Assembly: GCA_938017895.1 (NCBI GenBank)
Contig: CALIJI010000006.1
Coordinates: 1-64,000 of the forward strand
Length of the DNA stretch: 64,000 nt
From: an uncultured bacterium
GTDB taxonomy: Bacteria; Patescibacteriota; Saccharimonadia; Saccharimonadales; Saccharimonadaceae
Direction: 5' to 3'
Position numbers and translations under genes: made by a program. Under the pieces are notes generated by a model. That model had not been told where the DNA came from, searched no databases, and saw only the letters and a list, made by a program, of their open reading frames with translations. How positions within the stretch are numbered: the first letter of the stretch is position 1; every line of letters starts with the position of its first letter. Below are positions 33,996 through 42,551 of the stretch, in pieces.

Positions 33996-35309
33996 ATGCG
34001 AGATATAGATTTTGATGAATTAGATAGAGCGGTAAATCGCTTTTTGGGTAAACCAGAAAAAGTAGAGAATCTTGAAGATGGGGCTAGTGATACTAATAAT
34101 CCAAAAGAAGAGTTGAATAATATCGATAAGAATGGCAATGATAATATTGTTTTTTCTCGTAGGCCAGCTATTGATGCGGGTGCATTTCATACTAATTTAG
34201 CAGAGAGGAAACTTGATAGAGTAACGGAGTATTCTTATGACACATCTAAAAGCGAGATTTTTAGTAGTGTTAGCTTGGAATCGGATAGTGCAAATAAAGA
34301 TATGGACGATAAGCCTGAAGTAATTCAAGTTAAAATTAAAAAATCAAAACAGCAAATTAAAGATAACTTTAGCGAAAAAACTTATAGAAACCACAAGAAA
34401 AAGTCAAATGGTATTTTAGATAATTTTGATAATTCAAGATTTGAGGAGCCTGTCCTTGATGATTTTAGCGGTAGATTTAATGAAAAAATAATTATCTCCC
34501 CACCCGTAATCTCAGAACCTCAAGAATTTGAAAAAGTAATGCCCGAGTTAGAGTCTAAAGCTAGCGCTGTAAAAGATTTTTCTGTAGTAGATAAAGCGCC
34601 CGCTGTTGATATATCGGCAGCAGATACCTCTCCTCGAATGTTTGAGCGGGATGTTCTACCGAAGATAACCGTACCAGAGCGTCCTGGCGTGTTTGAGATT
34701 GAAGAGAATGATGACATTAGGGTTTTTGGCGCTAAAAAACCTGAGGTGCAGACCATTTTGGTTGAAGAAAAAACAGATGACAAGAATAATATTGATGATG
34801 AAATTGGTGCTATAGATAGTTATCGGGTTGATAATAGTATTGAGGTTCCGCAGATAAAACAAGATGCCGAACTAGAAAATATAGATTCGGGATCTGATAG
34901 TTTGTTGAAAACTTCAATTGATGTAATAAAAAAAGACGATGTTCAGCTACAGCTACCTAAAGAAAAAGATCAACAGAGCATAACAGAAGAAGATATCGCG
35001 TCTGAGCCTACTGTCCGTGCACCATTTTTACAGAATGCAAAAATTGAAAAACGCCCTCTTGGTCCTACTCAGTCTACTGTTAAACAAATATCTAACTTTG
35101 ACATAAAGCAAGCTGATCGAAAACAGAGATATGATCAGGATGATATTAATTCGAAACCTACTACTCCAATTTTGAGTCGAGATGAGTATTCTAGGCCTGT
35201 ATTAGCTAAAAAGAAAAAAACAGGATGGAGTGTTGTTATTATCATATTATTGATGTTAGTTATTGGTGGGGCTGCTGGTTTTGGAGCGTTCTTATTGCTT
35301 AATATGTAG
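33996..35309 (+). CDS. Tail-anchored protein with long disordered cytoplasmic domain
   Basis: 437 aa. The N-terminus MRDIDFDELDRAVNRFLG forms a short predicted helix. Residues about 30-405 are acidic, polar and of low complexity, probably disordered. A KKKK motif and one membrane helix (about 412-433) end the protein, so the bulk should lie in the cytoplasm with the C-terminus in the membrane. AAAAGGAAAA precedes the ATG. It lies between tpiA and alaS. I do not recognise a family; the N-terminal helix could be a partner-binding motif. Confidence 0.75.
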   Translation: MRDIDFDELDRAVNRFLGKPEKVENLEDGASDTNNPKEELNNIDKNGNDNIVFSRRPAIDAGAFHTNLAERKLDRVTEYSYDTSKSEIFSSVSLESDSANKDMDDKPEVIQVKIKKSKQQIKDNFSEKTYRNHKKKSNGILDNFDNSRFEEPVLDDFSGRFNEKIIISPPVISEPQEFEKVMPELESKASAVKDFSVVDKAPAVDISAADTSPRMFERDVLPKITVPERPGVFEIEENDDIRVFGAKKPEVQTILVEEKTDDKNNIDDEIGAIDSYRVDNSIEVPQIKQDAELENIDSGSDSLLKTSIDVIKKDDVQLQLPKEKDQQSITEEDIASEPTVRAPFLQNAKIEKRPLGPTQSTVKQISNFDIKQADRKQRYDQDDINSKPTTPILSRDEYSRPVLAKKKKTGWSVVIIILLMLVIGGAAGFGAFLLLNM

Positions 35310-35368
35310 TAGATTTCACACTTTGATAGAAGTAGAAAAAAAATCGAGGATATGGTAAAATATTCTCT

Positions 35369-37252
35369 ATGAATGCACAAGAAATCCGAAAAGCTTATCT
35401 AGAATTTTGTCAAAAAAATGGCCACGAAGTGATTGAGCGCGCTTCGTTAATTTTAAAAGATGATCCTACAACTCTTTTTACGGGGAGTGGAATGCAGCCG
35501 CTCTTGCCATATCTTTTGGGCGAAAAACATCCAAATGGTGTGCGATTAACAGATAGTCAGACTTGCTTACGAGCGCAAGATATTGATGACGTTGGTGATA
35601 ATCGCCATACGACATTTTTCGAAATGCTTGGAAATTGGTCTCTTGGCGATTATTTTAAAGAGCAGCAAATTCGGCAATTTTTTGGATTCTTGACAGATGT
35701 AGTAGGTCTTGACCCTTCGAGAATATACGTTTCTTGTTTCATTGGTAATGAAAAATACAATATTCCGCGCGATGATGAATCGGCAGAGATTTGGCGAAAA
35801 GTTTTTGCCGAAAAGGGAATTGATGCAAAAATTGTTGAGCTTGATACGGCTGAAAACGGTGACAAGCTTGGGCTTCAAGGCGGACGTATTTTCTTCTATA
35901 ATGATAAAGAAAACTGGTGGAGCCGTGGTGGTGGCTTAGATTCAACGCCGATTGGTGATCCTTGCGGGCCAGATTCAGAAGTTTTTTATGACTTTGGTGA
36001 AGAAAATCATGATGCTAGTTTTGGTGAGGCTCACCCAGCAAGTGATAGTGGTCGGTTTATGGAAATTGGTAATCAAGTTTTTATGCAATATCGACGCATG
36101 GAAGATGGTTCTTTCGAGCCGCTTGAAAAGAAAAACGTCGATTTTGGCGGCGGCTTAGAAAGGATTGCTGCAGCAAAAATTAATAATCCAGATGTATTTC
36201 AAATTAGCTTGATGAAGCCAATTATCGAAAAGCTTGAAGAAATTAGTAGTAAAAATTACGATGAAAATAAAATTTCGATGCGTGTGATTGCTGACCATTT
36301 GCGAAGTGCAACATTTTTGGCAGTCGATGGATGTACTCCTTCGAATAAAGAACAGGGCTATGTGATGCGAAAATTTATTCGTCGCGCGATGGCGAAGGCT
36401 TTTGATTTGGGGGTAGAAGATAATTTTGTTGAACAGATTGTGCCGGTAATCGTGGATATCTATGCGCCGGATTACAAGGAAGTTGCTTCAAAGTCTGATG
36501 AAATTATTGCAGTTATGGTTAAAGAAGAAAAAGCTTTCCGCCGAACACTTCGAAAAGGTTTGCGAGAGCTTGAGAAATTTTCTCAAGATGGTTTAACCGG
36601 TGTGGAATTATTCCAGCTTTATGATACTTTTGGTTTTCCGCTTGAACTTTCAACGGAAGAAGCTATCCGACGTAAAATACCGCTTTCGAAAAACTGGCGC
36701 GAGGAATTCGACGCCAAAATGAAAGAGCAGCGCGAACGCTCGCAGACGGCTTCGAAAGGTAAATTCAAAGGCGGGCTTGAAGGGCAAACTCTTGAACATC
36801 GTAAGCTTCATACGGCTACTCACTTGATGAATGCAGCGCTTCATAATATGTTTGAGGGGCAAATTGCGCAAAAAGGTTCAAATATTAATGCTGAAAGACT
36901 TCGCTTTGACTTTACTTTTGACCGGAAATTAACGGATGATGAAAAGCAGCAAATTGAAGATATTGTCAATGAGCAAATTTCGAAAGGTTTGGAGGTTTCT
37001 TGGGCAGAATACCCAACAGATTACGCCTTGAATGAGCTGAAGGCGATCGGTGTATTTGGTGATAAATACGGCGAGACTGTTAAAGTCTATACAATGAAAG
37101 CCAAAGATGAAAAACCATTTAGTGTTGAAATTTGTGGTGGGCCTCATGTTGATAATACGCGAAAACTTGCTGAAGGCGGTAAAAAGTTTAAGATTGTGAA
37201 AGAACAATCTTCGAGTGCTGGCGTTCGGCGAATTAAGGCTATTTTGCGATGA
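35369..37252 (+). CDS. alaS: Alanyl-tRNA synthetase, reduced form
   Basis: 627 aa, against about 870 in most bacteria. The class II catalytic and tRNA-binding domains (1-455) are complete. The editing domain keeps HTATH (481-485) and CGGPH (about 587-591), the four zinc and catalytic positions HxxxH and CxxxH. The beta-barrel that normally precedes the editing domain (VDG...FYAESGGQxGD) is missing, as is the whole C-terminal C-Ala domain. A GGTAAAATA box ends 7 nt before the ATG (leaderless pattern). The next gene's ATG overlaps the TGA stop (ATGA). Confidence 0.95.
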   Translation: MNAQEIRKAYLEFCQKNGHEVIERASLILKDDPTTLFTGSGMQPLLPYLLGEKHPNGVRLTDSQTCLRAQDIDDVGDNRHTTFFEMLGNWSLGDYFKEQQIRQFFGFLTDVVGLDPSRIYVSCFIGNEKYNIPRDDESAEIWRKVFAEKGIDAKIVELDTAENGDKLGLQGGRIFFYNDKENWWSRGGGLDSTPIGDPCGPDSEVFYDFGEENHDASFGEAHPASDSGRFMEIGNQVFMQYRRMEDGSFEPLEKKNVDFGGGLERIAAAKINNPDVFQISLMKPIIEKLEEISSKNYDENKISMRVIADHLRSATFLAVDGCTPSNKEQGYVMRKFIRRAMAKAFDLGVEDNFVEQIVPVIVDIYAPDYKEVASKSDEIIAVMVKEEKAFRRTLRKGLRELEKFSQDGLTGVELFQLYDTFGFPLELSTEEAIRRKIPLSKNWREEFDAKMKEQRERSQTASKGKFKGGLEGQTLEHRKLHTATHLMNAALHNMFEGQIAQKGSNINAERLRFDFTFDRKLTDDEKQQIEDIVNEQISKGLEVSWAEYPTDYALNELKAIGVFGDKYGETVKVYTMKAKDEKPFSVEICGGPHVDNTRKLAEGGKKFKIVKEQSSSAGVRRIKAILR

Positions 37253-37788
37253 TTCAAAAAATTAAACGCGGAACTATTGTTGTTGGCTATCCTGGCGTTG
37301 GAAAAAGTTCAATAAAGCATAAGGACTTTATAGATTTGGAAAGCTCTGATATTATTTATGTTGATAATTTGGCTTGGAAATATGGCAAAGAAAACGCAAA
37401 AGGGCGATTTGATAGAGTTCGAAAAGATAATTTTCTTCATATTTATTGTAACGAAATTGTAAAAAATTATTCGCCAGATAAAATTATGGCGGTTTGGAAC
37501 AATAAGAAAGTTATTGATTTTTTAGCTCAAGAAAAAATGCCATTTTGTGTGGTCGCTCCAATGAATAATCCTAAAAATATAAGTGAGTTTGTTAATCGAT
37601 ACAAAAAACGAGGTAATAATGAATCTTGGATTTTTGGAGTTGACAGAAAAAGCGGTGTAAAGGGTTCTCTTGAGAGGTTTAATGCTGATGAATTTCGAAA
37701 AAAGTATGATTGCGAGGTTTTCGAACTGGATAACAAAACTTTTTTGAGCGATATTTTGGAATTAGAAGACATAGAAATAATCTTGTGA
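37249..37788 (+). CDS. Small P-loop NTPase/kinase-like protein (family member A)
   Basis: 179 aa. The N-terminal P-loop GYPGVGKSS is followed by FIDLESSD, then a helical body. A paralogue at 56.0 kb has YPCLGKTT followed by FLDMEFNESS, so the two share the same P-loop plus acidic motif. This layout recalls phage- or plasmid-type small nucleotide-kinase-like proteins, but the substrate is unknown. It overlaps alaS by 4 nt, so it is cotranslated with it. Confidence 0.75.
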   Translation: MIQKIKRGTIVVGYPGVGKSSIKHKDFIDLESSDIIYVDNLAWKYGKENAKGRFDRVRKDNFLHIYCNEIVKNYSPDKIMAVWNNKKVIDFLAQEKMPFCVVAPMNNPKNISEFVNRYKKRGNNESWIFGVDRKSGVKGSLERFNADEFRKKYDCEVFELDNKTFLSDILELEDIEIIL

Positions 37789-37830
37789 AAATTTGCAAAA
37801 AAACCTTAAACGGTTTATAATACAAACAGT

Positions 37831-39090
37831 ATGTTTTTTAGAAATAAACAATCGGAAGAATTAGTTGACAACCATATTGTTGCTCTTGATATTGGAACCG
37901 AATATGTTAAGGCTTTAATCGCTGAAATTGATGGTGAAGATATAAAAATTATTGGTGTTGGGCGCGCTCATCAGGAATCTTCGGATATGCATTCCGGAGC
38001 TATTGCTGATATTGCTGGGGTAGTCAAAAATTGTGAAGACGCTTTAATTGAAGCTGAAGACCAAGCACAAATTCAGGCCAAACGCGCTGTTGTTGGGATT
38101 GCTGGTGAGTTGGTTAAGGGGGCAACTAATACAATTCGTTATCGTCGTCCGCAACCATCCCGACCTCTTGATGAGGCAGAAATGGAATTTATTATTGATA
38201 AAATTCATGAACGCGCTCAGCTAAAGGCTCAACGAGAAATTGCACTTGAAACCGGTAATAAAGAAGCTGAAATTAAACTAGTCAATTCTGCTATCGTTGG
38301 TATTCATATTGATGGGTACAAGGTTTCTAATCCGATTGGTTTTCAGGGTAAAGATGTAGCTATTCAAATTTATACAGCATTTGCCCCAACTGTTCACTTG
38401 AGTGCAATTGAGCGGGTTGCGAATGAACTTGCTTTAGATTTAATTGCGATTGCGGCTGAACCTTTTGCGGTTGCGAGAAGTGTTGTGGGGAATGATTCTT
38501 CATCTAACTTTACGGCAATTTTAGCTGACGTGGGTGGTGGAACTACTGATATTGCTATTGTTAATGATGGTGGTGTAGAAGGTACTAAAATGTTTGGTAT
38601 CGGGGGTAGGAGTTTTACTAACCAAATAGCTAGCGAGCTTAATTTATCATACGCTAATGCCGAGAAATTAAAATTGAATCTTGAAAATGAAAAGCTAAAA
38701 TCGAATGTTGCAAAAGAAGCCATTGATGCTATCGATAATACTCTTGATGTGTGGGTTTCGGGTGTAGAGCTGGCTTTGGGTGAATTTGATGACCTTGATT
38801 ACTTACCTAATAGAATTCTGCTTTGCGGTGGTGGGGCTAGCCTTTCCGCTTTAACTGATAGGCTTAATGATAGCGACTGGTGGCGAGATTTGCCTTTTAC
38901 TAAGAAGCCGGTGATTAAATATATTGAACCTACAGAAGTAATAGGCGTCGAAGACTTAACTAAAAAGATAGTTGACCATACTTTCATTACTGCAATGGGC
39001 TTATTGAGAGTGGGATATGATACCTACATTGGCGCAGAAAATGCCAATGAAAGCTTTAAGGATAAACTTAATAAAATTTTACGGAATTAA
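37831..39090 (+). CDS. FtsA/PilM-like actin-fold ATPase
   Basis: 419 aa. The actin-fold phosphate motif 1 is ALDIGTEYVKALI (19-31), phosphate motif 2 is LADVGGGTTDIAIV, and the adenosine motif is ILLCGGGASL. An inserted domain follows motif 1 as in FtsA and PilM. It lacks the clear C-terminal amphipathic membrane-targeting helix of FtsA, although the last 15 residues are basic. A TTTATAATAC box lies upstream. Next come a single-pass baseplate-J-like protein (15 nt), ruvX and mltG. Inference: a cytoplasmic ATPase of an envelope or division complex; PilM-like pairing with a single-pass membrane partner fits equally well. Confidence 0.82.
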   Translation: MFFRNKQSEELVDNHIVALDIGTEYVKALIAEIDGEDIKIIGVGRAHQESSDMHSGAIADIAGVVKNCEDALIEAEDQAQIQAKRAVVGIAGELVKGATNTIRYRRPQPSRPLDEAEMEFIIDKIHERAQLKAQREIALETGNKEAEIKLVNSAIVGIHIDGYKVSNPIGFQGKDVAIQIYTAFAPTVHLSAIERVANELALDLIAIAAEPFAVARSVVGNDSSSNFTAILADVGGGTTDIAIVNDGGVEGTKMFGIGGRSFTNQIASELNLSYANAEKLKLNLENEKLKSNVAKEAIDAIDNTLDVWVSGVELALGEFDDLDYLPNRILLCGGGASLSALTDRLNDSDWWRDLPFTKKPVIKYIEPTEVIGVEDLTKKIVDHTFITAMGLLRVGYDTYIGAENANESFKDKLNKILRN

Positions 39091-39105
39091 GACTGGAAGG
39101 TATTT

Positions 39106-40740
39106 ATGGAAGAAAAAGCTAAAAAAACTGTAATTTATATTGATGCCGAAGACGAGATTACGGATATAGTTAATAAAATTAAGGAATCGAAAGAAAGAAT
39201 AATTGCTTTAGTTCCACCTAAAGCAGTCGGGATTCTTCGTAGCGCTGTTAATTTACGAATTCTAGCGCGGACTTCCAGAAAAGATAATAAGCAGATAGTG
39301 CTAATAACTAACAACTCTGCTCTTTTAGCTATGGCTGGTGCTGCAAAAATTCCAGTTGCCAAAACACTTCAAAGTAAGCCGGAGATTCCGGAGATTGATA
39401 TTTTAGAAGTTGATGGCGAAGATATTATTGATGGAGAAAAGCTACCAGTATCTGAATTTGCTGGAAAGACGACAGATCAAGAAGAAGCTGAAATGTTGTC
39501 GAATTTAGATATTGATGACAATAAAAGTTTTTCTAAAAAGGATCCAGATTTCTCTAGAGAAAATAAGAACAAATCGAATAAAAGCATAAAAATACCAGAT
39601 TTTAATAGCTTTCGAAAGAAGATTTTTATATTTGGTAGTTTGGGTGTATTTTTCATTATTTTTTTGGTATGGGCGATATTTTTTGCACCTTCAGCAAAGG
39701 TTATTATATCCGCCAAAACATCTAATTTAGGTATATCTGAGACGGTTAAGCTTTCTTCGGATGATAATAATTTAGGGGATAAAAATTTACCCCTTTCTGT
39801 TAGAACTGTAGAGAAAATATCAGAAACATCTTTTGATGCAACTGGGGTTAAGGAAGAAGGTGAAGCTGCAAAGGGTATTATAAGGCTATCGCAGAGTAGT
39901 GAAAGTGACCCTATGACTATAAAATCTGGAACTGCATTTTCTGCTGGAGGGTGTAATTTTGTCACTACTGAAACTGCCGTAATTCCTGGCGCAAGATTCT
40001 CACGGGGGAGTGCTTATCGCCCTGGATCAACTACTGTTTCAATCAGGGCAACACAGATTGGCGAACAGTGTAATTTATCGCCACAAAGCTATATATCATC
40101 TATTAGCGGCGTTAGCGCAACTGGAGAACAGCTTTCTGGTGGTTCTAAAACAGTCAAGAAAATTGTATCAGAAGCTGACATTAATAATGCTAAGTCTAAA
40201 CTAGCGGAAAATGATAACGAAAAAATTAAAGCTGAGCTTATTGAAAAATTTGGTAACGATTATATTATTCTTAAAGACAGTTTTAGGGCTAGTGTCGGTG
40301 ATGCTATTTCAACGCCAGCAGTTAATAATGAATCTCAGAATGGTAAAGCTACCCTTAAAGCAACGTCAGTTTACACGCTCAGCGCGATTTCTAGAAAAGA
40401 CGTTAGAAATTATCTCGAAGCAAGCATAAAAAAGAGAATAAGTAACCAAAAAGAGCAACAAATATATAAAGATGGAGTTGACGAGTTGATAATTTCAAAT
40501 TATTCCGGAGATTTTAAGAATGCTAGTGTTAAGTTTCAGACTACTGCTAAAATTGGTCCAAGGATTGATAAAGATAGTCTCAAGAAGAAATTATACGGTA
40601 AGCAGTTTGGGGAAGTTCAATCATTAATAGGGGGTATTGATGGTGTGAAAAATGTTGATGTTAAATTTTCATTTTTCTGGGTGACTCGTGTTCCATCTAA
40701 TGATAAGAAAATTGATATTGAATTTACGGTAGAAAAATAA
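39106..40740 (+). CDS. Single-pass membrane protein with baseplate-J/gp47-like outer part
   Basis: 544 aa. A cytoplasmic alpha/beta domain (1-110) is followed by an acidic and Lys-rich linker, one membrane helix (about 168-188) and a large beta-rich outer domain (190-544) with repeated extended strands. In other CPR genomes this outer domain is annotated as baseplate J/gp47-like; that assignment is from memory and modest. GGAAGG lies before the ATG. It is 15 nt from the FtsA/PilM-like gene and its TAA overlaps the ruvX ATG by 1 nt. The pair could form a PilM/PilN-style or contractile-injection-style assembly. Confidence 0.72.
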   Translation: MEEKAKKTVIYIDAEDEITDIVNKIKESKERIIALVPPKAVGILRSAVNLRILARTSRKDNKQIVLITNNSALLAMAGAAKIPVAKTLQSKPEIPEIDILEVDGEDIIDGEKLPVSEFAGKTTDQEEAEMLSNLDIDDNKSFSKKDPDFSRENKNKSNKSIKIPDFNSFRKKIFIFGSLGVFFIIFLVWAIFFAPSAKVIISAKTSNLGISETVKLSSDDNNLGDKNLPLSVRTVEKISETSFDATGVKEEGEAAKGIIRLSQSSESDPMTIKSGTAFSAGGCNFVTTETAVIPGARFSRGSAYRPGSTTVSIRATQIGEQCNLSPQSYISSISGVSATGEQLSGGSKTVKKIVSEADINNAKSKLAENDNEKIKAELIEKFGNDYIILKDSFRASVGDAISTPAVNNESQNGKATLKATSVYTLSAISRKDVRNYLEASIKKRISNQKEQQIYKDGVDELIISNYSGDFKNASVKFQTTAKIGPRIDKDSLKKKLYGKQFGEVQSLIGGIDGVKNVDVKFSFFWVTRVPSNDKKIDIEFTVEK

Positions 40741-41153
40741 TGTCCAAAAAAAATTTAATGTGTCTTGATGTCGGTATTCGTAGGATTGGTATTGCGCTCG
40801 CAGATTCTGCTATAAAGATCGCTATCCCTTTCACTACTATCGAGACAGACGAAGAAACCGACTCTGAGATTGACGAAATTAATAAAATTATCGCTAAAGA
40901 AAATATTAATATACTAGTCATTGGTTTGCCGAGAAACTTAAGTGGAGAGGAGACAGCGCAAAGCGCTTATACTAAAAAATTTGCTGAAAATTTCATATAT
41001 TCAGTCGATGAGATTGTCTTTCAAGATGAGAGTTTAACCTCTGTGCAGGCTGAAAATCTTTTAAAGAGCTACAAAAAACCCTATACTAAAGGAGAAATAG
41101 ATATGCACGCTGCTACAATTATTTTACAAGACTATTTGGAGGAGAATTTTTAA
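40740..41153 (+). CDS. ruvX: Putative Holliday junction resolvase / pre-16S rRNA nuclease
   Basis: 137 aa, the usual YqgF/RuvX length. The RNase H-like fold starts with CLDVGIRRIGIALAD (catalytic Asp), has VIGLPRNLSGEET and the late FQDESLTSVQAE and DMHAATIILQDYL motifs. In E. coli, YqgF matures 16S rRNA 5' ends; the resolvase role is also proposed. It overlaps both neighbours by 1 nt. ruvX next to mltG is a common gene pair. Confidence 0.93.
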   Translation: MSKKNLMCLDVGIRRIGIALADSAIKIAIPFTTIETDEETDSEIDEINKIIAKENINILVIGLPRNLSGEETAQSAYTKKFAENFIYSVDEIVFQDESLTSVQAENLLKSYKKPYTKGEIDMHAATIILQDYLEENF

Positions 41154-42298
41154 TGGATACAGATATAAGAAAAGTTTCAAAAGAGGAATCTTTGCCTGAC
41201 GCTAATCATATTGATGATATTAGGGTTGTAAATGAGAAGACTAATAAACAAGAGCCTGATAGTCCTAAAAAGAAAAGAAAAAAAAGGTTTTTTGGTTTTT
41301 TTGCAGGATTTGTTGCTTTAATCATTGGGTTTTGCGTAGTGGTATTTTTTACTTATAAAAAAGATATCATTTTTTCTAAACCGGGTGGTATGGTGACTTT
41401 TAAAGTTGAAAAAGGTGATACTGTCTCGTCGGTAGCAGATAAATTGAAAAAAGCTGATTTAATAACATCAAAAATTTCTTTTGAAATTTATGCTCGACTT
41501 CATCAAAAAACTAATTTAAAAACTGGATCTTACGATTTATCGAGTTCAATGACGATCCCTCAAATTATTGATAAAATTAATAAGGGTGAGATTCAAAAGA
41601 ATATTTCAGTGATGTTTGTTCCTGGTGGGACGGTAGCTATGGCTAAAAAAACTTTATTAGCAGTTGGATATATTGAGAATGAGATTAATCAGGCATTCGG
41701 CAAAGATTATTCGGCCGATTTTCCTAGATTATTCTCTGGTAAGCCTAAAAAAACAGATCTAGAAGGGTTTTTATATGGTGAAACTCACACTTTTCAAAAA
41801 AATACTAGTGTAGAAAAAATTATTCGTCGTTTTTTGTCAGATTTCGAGCAGGAAGTTATTAGATTGAATCTTGAAGAGAAGTATAAATCCCGAGGTTTGA
41901 GCTTGTACGAAGGGATTACTCTAGCTTCAATAGTTCAAAAGGAGACGCTAAATGATTTGGATGATAAAAAAATGGTTTCGGGTGTATTCTTTAATCGTAT
42001 GAAGGCTGGAATGACTCTTGGATCGGATGTCACGTATCAATATATTGCAGACAAGTTAGGTGTTGAGCGGGATTATAATCTAAATAGTCCATACAATCTA
42101 CGTGTCCATAAAGGGTTAACACCAACACCAATTTCAACCCCTGGAGTTTCTACTTTGGAAGCTGTAGCTACTCCTGCTAGCCATAATTTTCTATTCTTTT
42201 TGAGTGGTGATGATGATAAAACTTATTTCGCTAAGACTGATCTTGAGCACCAAAAAAATATTCAAAAATATTGCCAGAAAAAGTGTAAAATTATTTAA
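41153..42298 (+). CDS. mltG: Endolytic murein transglycosylase
   Basis: 381 aa. A cytoplasmic tail rich in Lys/Arg is followed by one membrane helix (about 44-66), a LysM-like segment (VEKGDTVSSVADKLKK) and the YceG/MltG catalytic domain with LASIVQKET, whose Glu is the catalytic acid, then SDVTYQY and the NLRVHKGLTPTPISTPG motif. It cleaves nascent glycan strands and sets their length during elongation. Its ATG overlaps the ruvX stop. The promoter of the CHAP gene follows immediately. Confidence 0.95.
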   Translation: MDTDIRKVSKEESLPDANHIDDIRVVNEKTNKQEPDSPKKKRKKRFFGFFAGFVALIIGFCVVVFFTYKKDIIFSKPGGMVTFKVEKGDTVSSVADKLKKADLITSKISFEIYARLHQKTNLKTGSYDLSSSMTIPQIIDKINKGEIQKNISVMFVPGGTVAMAKKTLLAVGYIENEINQAFGKDYSADFPRLFSGKPKKTDLEGFLYGETHTFQKNTSVEKIIRRFLSDFEQEVIRLNLEEKYKSRGLSLYEGITLASIVQKETLNDLDDKKMVSGVFFNRMKAGMTLGSDVTYQYIADKLGVERDYNLNSPYNLRVHKGLTPTPISTPGVSTLEAVATPASHNFLFFLSGDDDKTYFAKTDLEHQKNIQKYCQKKCKII

Positions 42299-42316
42299 CC
42301 AAAATAAGCACTAAAC

Positions 42317-42345
42317 TTGACTTTTGTATAATTATTTGTTAAAAT
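42317..42345 (+). promoter_or_regulatory. Promoter of the CHAP hydrolase leader RNA
   Basis: TTGACT (42317-42322), a 17-nt spacer and TAAAAT (42340-42345). A second TATAAT lies inside the spacer. The predicted start near 42352 leaves a leader of about 200 nt. Confidence 0.65.
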
Positions 42346-42351
42346 TGTTAG

Positions 42352-42551
42352 GTAAATTAATATAGAATGTTATATTTTGTGGAACGTTTTGTATTAAGGC
42401 ACCTGCCAGAAACTGTCGTAAGAGCGCACGATTTCACTAATATTAACTAATAAAGGTCGACACCGTGCTCGTTTCGAAAGAAGGACAGGATTAAGGTAGT
42501 GCGTCGCAGTAATGCGTCTGCGGGAGAAATTTTATTCGTAATCAAAAAAAG
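42352..42551 (+). ncRNA. Structured 5' leader upstream of the LysM/CHAP hydrolase
   Basis: Nested pairings: P1 GCAC-c-TGCC (42399-42407) with GGTAGTGC (42495-42502), 8 bp with one bulge; P2 CTGTC (42413-42417) with GACAG (42484-42488); P3 GCACG (42426-42430) with CGTGC (42464-42468). A hairpin CGCAG/CTGCG follows, then GGGAG about 8 nt before a possible ATT codon at 42534, and GGTG/CACC spans the GTG start. The loops have conserved-looking purine stretches. It matches no riboswitch class I know. Confidence 0.5.

Noticed and set aside
37250..37252. Alternative genetic code with TGA as glycine (as in SR1/Gracilibacteria)
   Set aside because: TGA terminates alaS, the P-loop genes and the 10.5 kb membrane gene at family-consistent positions.
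42417..42430. GTAAGAGCGCAC resembles the conserved J11/12 element of bacterial RNase P RNA
   Set aside because: The P4 strands (GAGGAAAGTCC and ACAGAA...GGCTTA) and the rest of the 300-400 nt RNA are absent, so it is not rnpB.
42352..42551. c-di-AMP (ydaO) riboswitch upstream of a wall hydrolase
   Set aside because: The position fits, but the conserved strings of the class (GCCGAAUCC, GGGGGAACC, CAGCUAACC) are not present.
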